A stretch of 64,000 nt of DNA from CAZFLN01 sp964519905 (lineage in GTDB: Bacteria > Patescibacteriota > Microgenomatia > UBA1400 > UBA1396): positions 19,815 through 83,814 of the forward strand of contig CAZFLN010000002.1 of the NCBI GenBank assembly GCA_964519905.1, given 5' to 3'. Below are positions 35,375 to 42,009 of the stretch, in pieces. A model generated the notes under the pieces. That model searched no databases. It was given only the letters and a program-made list of their open reading frames with translations, and was not told the origin of the DNA. Made by a program: the position numbers and the translations under genes. Each line of letters opens with the position of its first letter. Positions within the stretch are counted from its first letter, which is position 1.

Positions 35375-35393
35375 GCCTAAAGGTCGAACCTTC
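35370..35393 (-). repeat. 3'-end repeat element, copy 4
   Basis: This copy has one change in the loop (AAGGTTCGACCTT), which keeps the AAGGT/ACCTT stem. It is oriented with the upstream tRNA-Thr and also ends the convergent M50 protease gene, whose TAG it supplies. Confidence 0.85.
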
Positions 35394-35398
35394 AAAAT

Positions 35399-35473
35399 TG
35401 GAGCCTTCGTCGGGAATTGAACCCGAGACCTCGTTCTTACCAAGAACGCGCTCTACCCCTGAGCTACGAAGGC
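35399..35473 (-). tRNA. tRNA-Thr (GGT)
   Basis: The tRNA has acceptor stem GCCTTCG/CGAAGGC, anticodon stem CGTTC/GAACG with loop TTGGTAA (anticodon GGT), and T-arm GGTTCAATTCC. TCCA follows the acceptor stem, so U73 and CCA appear encoded. A TATAAT (35483-35488) lies just upstream. Confidence 0.95.
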
Positions 35474-35482
35474 GATTTGGCT

Positions 35483-35488
35483 ATTATA
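35483..35488 (-). promoter_or_regulatory. -10 box of tRNA-Thr
   Basis: TATAAT on the minus strand lies 9 nt before the mature tRNA 5' end. Confidence 0.65.
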
Positions 35489-35493
35489 CCAGC

Positions 35494-35585
35494 TCGATTT
35501 TATTACGCGCGAACCGGTCCTAAAATCGGACCTCGTTGGTCGTCGCCTACGGCGATGAAGACCAGCGTTCGCACGAAATAAAATC
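35494..35585. other. Structured inverted-repeat element (non-coding)
   Basis: An outer stem of about 19 bp with few mismatches (35494-35513 against 35567-35585; ATTTTATT/AATAAAAT and GCGAAC/GTTCGC) encloses two hairpins: GGTCC/GGACC and GTCGCC/GGCGAT flanked by TGGTC/GACCA. The layout is a three-way junction. No coding frame is convincing. It lies between tRNA-Thr and the RNA candidate at 35600-35757. Confidence 0.5.
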
Positions 35586-35599
35586 TCGCTGCTAAAAAA

Positions 35600-35757
35600 T
35601 AAAGAAGTTGAGCGCCCACCAGATGTTGAGGTCTCTCCCCTGGGTGAACCAGAGTGGGCGGACGGCGCGAGGCATTACTCCCGTGCACGGCTCCTCCCTT
35701 TTTGAAAGAGTATCGAGGAAATTTGATCCCCAACATCTTTGGTGGGCATACAATTAT
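35600..35757 (-). ncRNA. Candidate structured RNA (6S-like architecture)
   Basis: GCCCACC plus AGATGTTG (35614-35631) pair with CAACATCT plus GGTGGGC (35728-35747), closing a rod-like fold of about 134 nt. Inside are smaller hairpins, including CCGTGCACGG and CTCTGG/CCAGGG. On the minus strand a TTGACC (35780-35785) and TAGGAT (35756-35761) with 18-bp spacing precede it, and a T-rich run (35594-35604) follows. The long stem with internal loops recalls 6S RNA, but I cannot confirm the family. Confidence 0.4.
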
Positions 35758-35792
35758 CCTAACATTGCACGAATCGAGTGGTCAACGTGGGC

Positions 35793-35830
35793 AAAATAAG
35801 GGGAGATCAAGCAATTTGCTTGATCTCCCC
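35793..35830 (-). terminator. galU intrinsic terminator
   Basis: A perfect 13-bp stem (GGGGAGATCAAGC/GCTTGATCTCCCC, 35800-35830) is followed on the minus strand by TTATTTT, about 30 bp after the galU stop. Confidence 0.85.
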
Positions 35831-35860
35831 TGGAAATTCAAATTAAAAAGGAAGTAAACC

Positions 35861-36739
35861 CTACTCCAACGTCTTCAACCAAGCGCGCAGATCTGGACCG
35901 ATCTTGTGTTCCAAGCCCATTTCCACCACAGTCTTGAGGTACTCAAGCACGTTTCCACAGTCATAGTACTTTCCATCAGCAATCGGGACCGCGTGAACGT
36001 GCTCACCACGCTCCCGCAATACATTGATCGCATCAATGTAGACCAATTCGCCTTCAGTACGACGGCGGTTAGCTTCTTCGATGGCTTCAAAAATATCAGG
36101 GTTGTACACCTGACCAGAAACGATCGCTAAGTCAGAAGGAGCTTTTGCTTTTCCTGGTTTTTCGATCAAGTCAGCGACACGAATCACGCCGTCGTCCATA
36201 CGCTCGCCGGCAGCAAAGCCATAGCGATCGTAGTCAGCATCTTTATTCGCAGTAATTCCACCAAGAATAGTTGTGCCATATTTTTCGTATGCATCAATCA
36301 ATTGACGGACACGACTACGTGGCTGGGCTTTAATAAAGTCGTCACCCCACAGCACGATAAATGGCTCGTCGCCAATCACTTCACGGGCGTTCAAAATAGG
36401 AGTGGCATTGCCTTTTGGACCTTTCTGACGCAAATAGTAAAAGTTCGCCATGGTGCTAATGCGCTGCACTTCTTCCAGGTATTCAAGTTTCCCGGCTCGC
36501 TCTAGCTCTGTTTCGAGCTCAAAGTTGTGGTCAAAATGATCCTCGATACTGCGCTTGTGATATCCGGTGACGATCACGATCTCGGAAATTCCAGCCTCAA
36601 CCAATTCCTCCACGATGATCTGGATCACTGGCTTATCAACGATCGGCAGCATTTCTTTTGGCATCGCTTTCGTCTGAGGGAGAAAACGAGTTCCAAATCC
36701 TGCCGCCGGAATAACGGCTTTTCGAATCTTCTGTGGCAT
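35861..36739 (-). CDS. galU: UTP-glucose-1-phosphate uridylyltransferase
   Basis: GalU makes UDP-glucose, the donor for surface glycans. The 292-aa protein has the nucleotidyltransferase motif AAGFGTRFLPQTKAMPKEM, VDKPVIQIIVEE, the metal Asp in LWGDDFI and LIEKPGKA. An extended -10 (TGCTACAAT; hexamer 36836-36841) gives a leader of about 90 nt with an AAGGGA ribosome site. Confidence 0.95.
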   Translation of the reverse strand: MPQKIRKAVIPAAGFGTRFLPQTKAMPKEMLPIVDKPVIQIIVEELVEAGISEIVIVTGYHKRSIEDHFDHNFELETELERAGKLEYLEEVQRISTMANFYYLRQKGPKGNATPILNAREVIGDEPFIVLWGDDFIKAQPRSRVRQLIDAYEKYGTTILGGITANKDADYDRYGFAAGERMDDGVIRVADLIEKPGKAKAPSDLAIVSGQVYNPDIFEAIEEANRRRTEGELVYIDAINVLRERGEHVHAVPIADGKYYDCGNVLEYLKTVVEMGLEHKIGPDLRAWLKTLE

Positions 36740-36913
36740 GTGTGTCCCTTTCTGGTGGACTCTGTTTACTTGACCAGGCAGAGAACCCCTCTTTCAAGGA
36801 AATTCTGACCGGCCCAGCGAACTGCTGTCAGCATCATTGTAGCAAATCCCTGTTTCTTCAAGAAAGCATTCAGAAAAAAAGAACATCTTTCCTCGACTTT
36901 GACTCGACTGTGA

Positions 36914-36919
36914 TACAAT
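36914..36919 (+). promoter_or_regulatory. secE extended -10 box
   Basis: TGATACAAT; the hexamer ends 8 nt before the secE ATG at 36928. Confidence 0.6.
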
Positions 36920-36927
36920 ACCTCTTC

Positions 36928-37125
36928 ATGACATTTTCACAACTCATCACTGAGCTTAAGCTCTACCCCATGGGTGTCTGGCAAGAGTTGCGAAACGTGA
37001 CTTGGCCTGGACCACGACAAGTGCTCCACGCTTCTCTCACGGTCGCGGTTATCGTCACGCTGGCCACAGTGATTGTTGGGTTGCTCGATGTCGCTTTTAG
37101 TCAAGCAATGTCATACCTACTGTAA
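36928..37125 (+). CDS. secE: Preprotein translocase subunit SecE
   Basis: SecE is the single-helix clamp of the SecYEG channel. The 65-aa protein has the amphipathic segment QELRNVTWPGPRQVL (the conserved E..KV.WP pattern) and one C-terminal membrane helix. The ATG at 36928 follows the -10 box; a longer frame upstream (to 36733) is not needed. nusG follows 20 bp later, as in most bacteria. Confidence 0.94.
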   Translation: MTFSQLITELKLYPMGVWQELRNVTWPGPRQVLHASLTVAVIVTLATVIVGLLDVAFSQAMSYLL

Positions 37126-37145
37126 ACACAATTATTAAGGAACTC

Positions 37146-37784
37146 ATGGCAGACGAACTGCAAACAACCAGCATCGCTACGACCCCAGCCGAAGATCTTC
37201 TGGCCGATAACCCGAGCCATATCATCATCAGCCAGGTGCCGGACAACGAGTGCGCTCAGCGCAAAGCGAAGTGGTACGTGCTGCACGTGTACTCTGGCCA
37301 CGAGAACAAAGTTGGTCTCACCCTCAAGCAGCGCGCCGAGACCATGGGCTTGACCGACAATATTTACGAAGTCTTGATCCCAAGTCAAGAGAAAATTCAA
37401 ATTCGTCGTGGAAACAAGCATCAAGTGCGCGAGCGAATTTTCCCTGGCTACATTATGGTTCGCATGAACCTGACCGACGAAGCGTGGCTCTGTGCTCGCA
37501 CAACTGCGGGTGTCACTGGATTCGTTGGTGTGGGCAGTCAGCCTTCTCCACTCCCACCTCACGAAGTCGACGCCATTAAGAAATTCATGTCTCAAGGCGT
37601 GGCCAGTTACAAAGCAAACTTTACTATTGATGAAGCCGTTCGCATTGTCGACGGTCCATTTACCGATATGATCGGCTCTGTCTCGGCTATCGACGAAGAA
37701 AAAGGCCAAGTCACTGTGTTGGTTTCCATCTTCGGACGCGAGACCCCGGTTGAACTCGACTTCCTCCAAGTCAGTAAGCTCTAG
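37146..37784 (+). CDS. nusG: Transcription factor NusG with N-terminal extension
   Basis: NusG binds RNA polymerase and couples it to ribosomes or Rho. The 212-aa protein has the NGN domain (KWYVLHVYSGHENKV, RERIFPGYIMVRM, TTAGVTGFVG) and the KOW motif (EAVRIVDGPFTDMIGSVSAI). About 40 acidic, low-complexity residues precede the NGN domain, longer than usual. It is followed by the oppositely oriented Fic gene instead of rplK. Confidence 0.95.
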   Translation: MADELQTTSIATTPAEDLLADNPSHIIISQVPDNECAQRKAKWYVLHVYSGHENKVGLTLKQRAETMGLTDNIYEVLIPSQEKIQIRRGNKHQVRERIFPGYIMVRMNLTDEAWLCARTTAGVTGFVGVGSQPSPLPPHEVDAIKKFMSQGVASYKANFTIDEAVRIVDGPFTDMIGSVSAIDEEKGQVTVLVSIFGRETPVELDFLQVSKL

Positions 37785-37811
37785 AATCTCTAACAATTTA
37801 CAGGCTGCTTC

Positions 37812-38945
37812 TTAGTCTGTAAAAATCTGCAAGTAGTCCTTGTAAACGTAGGTTTTCCCATAGACCTTGTTTTCATCGCGCTGCTCAAGAATACCAATCT
37901 CTATAAACTTATTGATTGTTTTGTATGCTGCCTGAATACTGTTTCCAGTCCAAAAAGCGACTTTTTTGGCGTCTACTATCGGCAGTCGATACAAATTTTG
38001 CAAAAGCGTCACTCCGGTTGATGCTCCCTTCCCCAGAGAGTGAATTTTGCTCATGTCTCTTTCGCGCAAATCCATAATTTTATTCGATGTTTCAATTGCA
38101 TCTTTGGCAATCTCGGCTATTCCCGTAAAGAAAAAAAGCACCCAAGGTTTAAGCGCACCTTTTGAGTGATATTCGTTCAAGAGGTCAAAATATTTTTCTC
38201 GTCTTTTTTCGTTACCACCAAAAAATTTCGATAAATATAAGACTGGCCGTTCGAGAACTTTCTCCTTGTAAAGATAAAACGTCACTAATAATCTTCCCGT
38301 GCGTCCATTTCCATCTTGGAAAGGATGAATCGTTTCAAACTGCGCATGAGCAAGAGCAATCTTCATGAGTGGATTAAAGTAATCACTGTATAAAAATTTT
38401 TCCCATTGATGTAAAGACTGATGCATTTCGTACGGTGGAGGTGGTACAAACTTTGCGTCATGGGGAGAACTGCCAGAAATCCAGTTCTGAGTTTTCCGAA
38501 ACTCACCGGGTGTTTTGGATAAATACTTTGAGTCAGCAAGAAGAATTTTATGCGTTTCTTTCAGAAATCGGAGTGAAAGTGGAAGCTCTTCAATTCGCTT
38601 CAAACCATAATTCATTGCCTCAACATACGACTGAATGGTATCTACATCTTCTGGAAGATCTTCAATAATCTCCGCTTCGGCTTTTATACTATCGACCATG
38701 GTTGCTTTTGTCCCCTCAATATTACTCGAGAACGCTGCTTCTTTTCGAACATACATGTAGATAAAAAAGTCGAGATCTGGAAGCCGCTGCGTAATTCCGT
38801 CGAGCTTCGCTAAGTGATGGCCAGCCCAAAACTCACTTTCAGACACTTCTTTATCGAGAAGAAGATCTGAAATATCTGGAGGAAAATCATTCGGAATAAA
38901 TGACAGATACCCTTCTGGCTGTGTAACAAGCTTTCCTATCAACAT
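37812..38945 (-). CDS. Fic-family AMP-transferase with inhibitory helix and wHTH
   Basis: Fic proteins transfer AMP (or a related group) from ATP to target hydroxyls. The 377-aa protein has the active-site motif HPFQDGNGRTGR and a matching inhibitory motif SSNIEGT near residue 75, so it is the class II type with an intramolecular N-terminal inhibitor. The C-terminal 60 residues look like a winged helix (NSIQAAYKTINKFIEIGILEQ). It lies antisense between nusG and rplK, breaking a highly conserved gene order, which suggests insertion. Confidence 0.93.
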   Translation of the reverse strand: MLIGKLVTQPEGYLSFIPNDFPPDISDLLLDKEVSESEFWAGHHLAKLDGITQRLPDLDFFIYMYVRKEAAFSSNIEGTKATMVDSIKAEAEIIEDLPEDVDTIQSYVEAMNYGLKRIEELPLSLRFLKETHKILLADSKYLSKTPGEFRKTQNWISGSSPHDAKFVPPPPYEMHQSLHQWEKFLYSDYFNPLMKIALAHAQFETIHPFQDGNGRTGRLLVTFYLYKEKVLERPVLYLSKFFGGNEKRREKYFDLLNEYHSKGALKPWVLFFFTGIAEIAKDAIETSNKIMDLRERDMSKIHSLGKGASTGVTLLQNLYRLPIVDAKKVAFWTGNSIQAAYKTINKFIEIGILEQRDENKVYGKTYVYKDYLQIFTD

Positions 38946-38964
38946 ACTTTAAATCTCACAACTT

Positions 38965-38997
38965 AATTTAAACCAAAATAGCATTATGGTTTAAATT
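38965..38997. promoter_or_regulatory. Inverted repeat in the fic promoter
   Basis: AATTTAAACC (38965-38974) and GGTTTAAATT (38988-38997) form a perfect 10-bp inverted repeat with a 13-bp spacer; a half-site ATTTAAACTC follows near 39008. It lies 20 bp upstream of the fic start and covers a CATAAT box. It is a likely operator, perhaps for the wHTH of Fic itself. Confidence 0.55.
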
Positions 38998-39037
38998 TGT
39001 CAATAACATTTAAACTCAAAATGAAATTATGAGGATA

Positions 39038-39196
39038 TTTGTGCATTTTGTGCATAATTATGCTATAATTAATTCACTTCGAGTTGGAAACAGCTGCGAA
39101 GGAGCGAAAAGCGACCCAATCTTGTGTGTTTCAACGCCAATGCGTTTGTAGTCGTTTTTCCTCAAAAATTTGAAAGAAAAGACAGTAAAGGTACCT
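39038..39196 (+). promoter_or_regulatory. rplK promoter and long leader
   Basis: Two tandem TTTGTGCA copies (39038-39045, 39047-39054) and the perfect palindrome GCATAATTATGC (39052-39063) abut a TATAAT (39064-39069). The leader to the rplK ATG is about 120 nt, unlike the leaderless genes nearby, so translational control of rplK-rplA is plausible. Confidence 0.55.
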
Positions 39197-39619
39197 ATGG
39201 CAAAAGCCGTTAAAGTGGTTCTGAAAATTAACCTGAAAGCTGGCGCAGCGAACCCGGCTCCTCCAGTCGGTCCTATTTTGGGACAAGCTGGTATTAACAT
39301 CATGGAGTTCTGTAAGCAGTACAACGACGCCACCAAAGAAATGCGCGGTGAAGTCGTTCCTGCCGAAATTACCGTGTTTGAAGACAGTAGTTTCAAGTTC
39401 GTCCTGAAGAAAGCTCCAGTATCAGCCATGATCATGAAGGCACTCGGAAAAGAAAAAGGTGCTGGTCACCAAATTAACGAAACCATTGGTACCCTTTCCT
39501 CTGCTCAACTGCGCGAAATCGCAGAAGCCAAGATGGAAGATCTCAATGCCAACGACGTAGAGGCTGCCATGCAAATGGTGCGCGGAACCGCTCGAAGCAT
39601 GGGTGTAAAGACTGAATAA
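39197..39619 (+). CDS. rplK: Ribosomal protein L11
   Basis: L11 forms the GTPase-associated stalk base with L10/L12. The 140-aa protein matches throughout (NPAPPVGPILGQAGINIMEFC, GEVVPAEITVFEDSSFKFV, GTARSMGV). The start is the ATG at 39197; nine codons upstream in frame are leader. rplA follows 21 bp later. Confidence 0.97.
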   Translation: MAKAVKVVLKINLKAGAANPAPPVGPILGQAGINIMEFCKQYNDATKEMRGEVVPAEITVFEDSSFKFVLKKAPVSAMIMKALGKEKGAGHQINETIGTLSSAQLREIAEAKMEDLNANDVEAAMQMVRGTARSMGVKTE

Positions 39620-39640
39620 AATCGGATATAAAAGGAATTT

Positions 39641-40378
39641 ATGGCAAACAACACCCCTGTTATTACTACCGACATGCTCGACGAGCTGAACCAAGTCATG
39701 AGTGAAGGCGGCCGCGAAGGCGCCCCGGCTGTGGAAGAAGAAGTCGTCGCTGCACCAGTCGCTGAAGTAGCTGCTCCAGTCAAACGCGAACGCAGCAAGC
39801 ACTACGTTGCAGCTCGCAGTATGGTTGACCGCACAATTTCCTACGACGTCGCCGACGCTGTGGAATTGGTCAAGCGCACTTCGTACACCAAGTTTGACGG
39901 CACTATCACGCTGCATGTGAACCTCAAAAAGGATCTCAAGCCAGTTGATGTGGTCATGCCCTTCTCTACTGGAAAAACCGTTCGCGTCGCAGAAGTAACT
40001 GATGAAGTCATCTCCCAACTTGAAAACGGCTCGATCGAGTTTGACGTGCTGCTGGCAACTCCAGATACCATGAAGAAAATCGTCAAGTTTGCCCGCTTGC
40101 TCGGACCTCGTGGTTTGATGCCAAACCCAAAGAACGGAACCGTTACCACCGACCCAACCGCCAAGCGCGCTGAGTTGGAAAAGGGTTCTATCAACCTCAA
40201 GTCCGAAAAGAAGGCTCCACTCGTACACGTCCGCGTCGGCAAGCAAAAGCAAGCGACTCAAGAAGTTGTCGAGAACATCGAGACCATCTTGCGCACCATC
40301 GGCGCCAACAACATCCTCAAAGCCACCATCGCCCCAACTATGGGACCAGGTGTAAAGCTCAAGGTTGTGGTCGCGTAA
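39641..40378 (+). CDS. rplA: Ribosomal protein L1 with N-terminal extension
   Basis: The 245-aa protein has the L1 fold from about residue 55 (VADAVELVKRTSYTKFDGTI, ARLLGPRGLMPNPKNGTVT, INLKSEKKAPLVHVRVGK). The first 50 residues are an Ala/Val/Glu-rich tail (EEEVVAAPVAEVAAPVKRER). Some CPR genomes are reported to lack L1; this one keeps it. A strong terminator follows. Confidence 0.96.
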   Translation: MANNTPVITTDMLDELNQVMSEGGREGAPAVEEEVVAAPVAEVAAPVKRERSKHYVAARSMVDRTISYDVADAVELVKRTSYTKFDGTITLHVNLKKDLKPVDVVMPFSTGKTVRVAEVTDEVISQLENGSIEFDVLLATPDTMKKIVKFARLLGPRGLMPNPKNGTVTTDPTAKRAELEKGSINLKSEKKAPLVHVRVGKQKQATQEVVENIETILRTIGANNILKATIAPTMGPGVKLKVVVA

Positions 40379-40403
40379 GCGAACGTTTCTTTAATTGAAG
40401 CTT

Positions 40404-40430
40404 AAAACCCCGCCGCAAGGCGGGGTTTTT
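40404..40430 (+). terminator. rplKA terminator
   Basis: AAACCCCGCC, GCAA loop, GGCGGGGTTTTT: a perfect GC-rich stem and T-run 26 bp after rplA. Confidence 0.95.
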
Positions 40431-40462
40431 GGATGAAATCAATGCAAAATCTGTGTAACGCA

Positions 40463-40491
40463 TTACACAAATCATCACAATGTGCTATACT
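40463..40491 (+). promoter_or_regulatory. rplJL promoter
   Basis: TTACAC (40463-40468), a 17-bp spacer and TATACT (40486-40491) preceded by TGC. This is one of the few full -35/-10 promoters in the window. Confidence 0.7.
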
Positions 40492-40496
40492 ACTCT

Positions 40497-40600
40497 CCTG
40501 TTCCACAGACAGCGCGCGCTTGGGGTTGCCCACAGCATAATGCGCCGAGGACGAAATACTTTTGAGCGTGTGCTCAAATATGACGAATTTTTCGTCGTTT
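40497..40600 (+). promoter_or_regulatory. Ribosomal L10 leader
   Basis: The sequence CCACAGACAGCGCGCGCTTG ... GCGCCGAGGACGAAAT matches the known L10 leader (CAGACAG and GCCGAGG strands of the L10-binding kink-turn). Downstream are TTTGAG/CTCAAA and GACGAA/TTCGTC hairpins followed by a T-rich stretch (40597-40612), which may act as an attenuator. The L10-L12 complex is known to repress its own operon through this site. Confidence 0.85.
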
Positions 40601-40662
40601 CTTCCTTATTTCTGTTGAATATATAGAGCAAACATAAGATATAAAGAACCTAAAGGATTCGT

Positions 40663-41181
40663 ATGCCTAGCGACAAGAAAGTCCAATCCGTCGCCGCGCT
40701 GCAAGAGAAGGCTCAGAAGGCAAAATCTGTCTTCTTTGCTAACTACGCCGGCATGAACGTTAAAGAACAGCAGGAACTGCGCCGCGAGATCAAAAAAGCA
40801 GGCGGTGAAGTGGTTATTGCCAAGAATCGTTTAGTCGATGTTGCCCTGGGACGCCCAGCTGGTTTAGCCGACAAAATGATCTCTCAGATCTTTACCCTCT
40901 TCTCTTACAACGACGAAGTGTCTGCATTGAAAGTGCTCGCCAAGTTTGCTGACGACAACAAGAAACCAGTGATTCACGCTGGATTCTTCGAAGGCAAAGT
41001 CATGAACGAGGCAGAAGTTATCGCCCTTTCGAAGACTCCAGGAAAAGACGAACTCATTGCGACTGTGCTCCGCACTATCAAAGGTCCAGCCTATGGTCTG
41101 CGAAATGTGTTGGAAGCTGGTCCACGTAACCTGGTGTACGCTTTAAGTGCCATCAAATCCCAAAAAGAAAAAGGAAACTAA
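40663..41181 (+). CDS. rplJ: Ribosomal protein L10
   Basis: L10 anchors the L12 dimers on the stalk. The 172-aa protein matches (KAKSVFFANYAGMNVKEQQELRREIKKAGGEVVIAKNRL and the C-terminal L12-binding helix). An AAAGGA ribosome site precedes the ATG. rplL follows 9 bp later. Confidence 0.96.
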   Translation: MPSDKKVQSVAALQEKAQKAKSVFFANYAGMNVKEQQELRREIKKAGGEVVIAKNRLVDVALGRPAGLADKMISQIFTLFSYNDEVSALKVLAKFADDNKKPVIHAGFFEGKVMNEAEVIALSKTPGKDELIATVLRTIKGPAYGLRNVLEAGPRNLVYALSAIKSQKEKGN

Positions 41182-41190
41182 GGAGGAACT

Positions 41191-41580
41191 ATGGCAGAGA
41201 ATCTCTCTGAAAAGGTCCAAAAGATCGTTGATGCGGTCGCTGAGCTCTCACTGATGGAAGTGTCTGAGCTGGTAAGTGCGCTCGAAGAAAAATTCGGCGT
41301 CTCCGCTGCTCCAGTCATGATGGCTGGCGCTGCTCCTGCTGCAGCTGGTGCTGCTGCTGAAGAAAAGACTGAGTTTGACGTCGTGATGACCGACGGTGGT
41401 GCTAACAAAATTGGCGCTATCAAGGCTATCCGCACTCTCAAGCCAGAACTCGGTTTGGCTGAAGCCAAGAAGTTCGTCGAGTCTGCTCCACAGGTCGTTT
41501 TGGCCGGTGCTGACAAAGACGCTGCCGAAGCTGCCAAGAAAACCTTGGAAGAAGCTGGTGCAACCGTTGAGCTTAAATAA
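41191..41580 (+). CDS. rplL: Ribosomal protein L7/L12
   Basis: The 129-aa protein has the dimerisation domain, the Ala-rich hinge (APAAAGAAAEEKTEFDV) and the C-terminal factor-binding domain (GANKIGAIKAIRTL, GLAEAKKFVESAPQ). It has a strong GGAGG site. The terminator follows. Confidence 0.97.
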   Translation: MAENLSEKVQKIVDAVAELSLMEVSELVSALEEKFGVSAAPVMMAGAAPAAAGAAAEEKTEFDVVMTDGGANKIGAIKAIRTLKPELGLAEAKKFVESAPQVVLAGADKDAAEAAKKTLEEAGATVELK

Positions 41581-41604
41581 GCTCTTCGTTTCTTTTGAAA
41601 CTAG

Positions 41605-41637
41605 AAACACCGCTCCGCAAGGAGCGGTGTTTTTTTG
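41605..41637 (+). terminator. rplJL terminator
   Basis: ACACCGCTCC, GCAA loop, GGAGCGGTGT and seven Ts: a strong intrinsic terminator. Confidence 0.95.
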
Positions 41638-41677
41638 CCGATATCTGAGAGAAGAACACAATTGGACAACTCCGTCC

Positions 41678-41707
41678 TTGACATGATTGCACCATCTTTG
41701 TTACGCT
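41678..41707 (+). promoter_or_regulatory. Promoter of the HTH gene
   Basis: TTGACA (41678-41683), 18 bp, TACGCT (41702-41707). The same unusual -10 hexamer appears before the giant surface gene at 58661. Confidence 0.5.
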
Positions 41708-41751
41708 GAGATACAGTTATCACTAAAAGAATACAGTACAGGAGCACCCTC

Positions 41752-41997
41752 GTGACCGATCAGCAATCAACATCCCCAGCCACCTCAAAAGATGGCGGAT
41801 TAGACATTCAAAACTTACCGGAATTGCTGACTGTTCGTGAAGTAGCTGATCTGCTCCGCGTCTCACCGCTCACTATTAAGCGCTGGGGAAAGCGTGGAAA
41901 ACTCCCTCCTATCCGCATTAATTCTCGAGGTGATCGACGCTATCGAAAAGAAGCTGTGCTCTGGATGCTCGGTATCGATCCAAACGAGCAAGTCTAA
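41752..41997 (+). CDS. MerR/excisionase-type HTH protein
   Basis: The 81-aa protein has a single winged-helix/HTH_17 domain (LLTVREVADLLRVSPLTIKRWGKRGKLPPIRI, about residues 25-70). Such proteins bind DNA as small regulators. The start is a GTG with AGGAG upstream. There is no phage or recombinase gene beside it, so it is probably a chromosomal regulator. It converges on the tagA-like gene. Confidence 0.85.
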   Translation: MTDQQSTSPATSKDGGLDIQNLPELLTVREVADLLRVSPLTIKRWGKRGKLPPIRINSRGDRRYRKEAVLWMLGIDPNEQV

Positions 41998-42009
41998 ATG
42001 CTTGTCCTC

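Noticed and set aside
35600..35757. RNase P RNA, tmRNA or SRP RNA at this locus
   Set aside because: The conserved GAGGAAAGTCC, tRNA-like and GGAAGG-type motifs of those RNAs are not found, and the length does not fit.
41752..41997. HTH protein as part of a prophage or integrative element
   Set aside because: No integrase, capsid or attachment-site genes are adjacent, and neighbouring genes are housekeeping.
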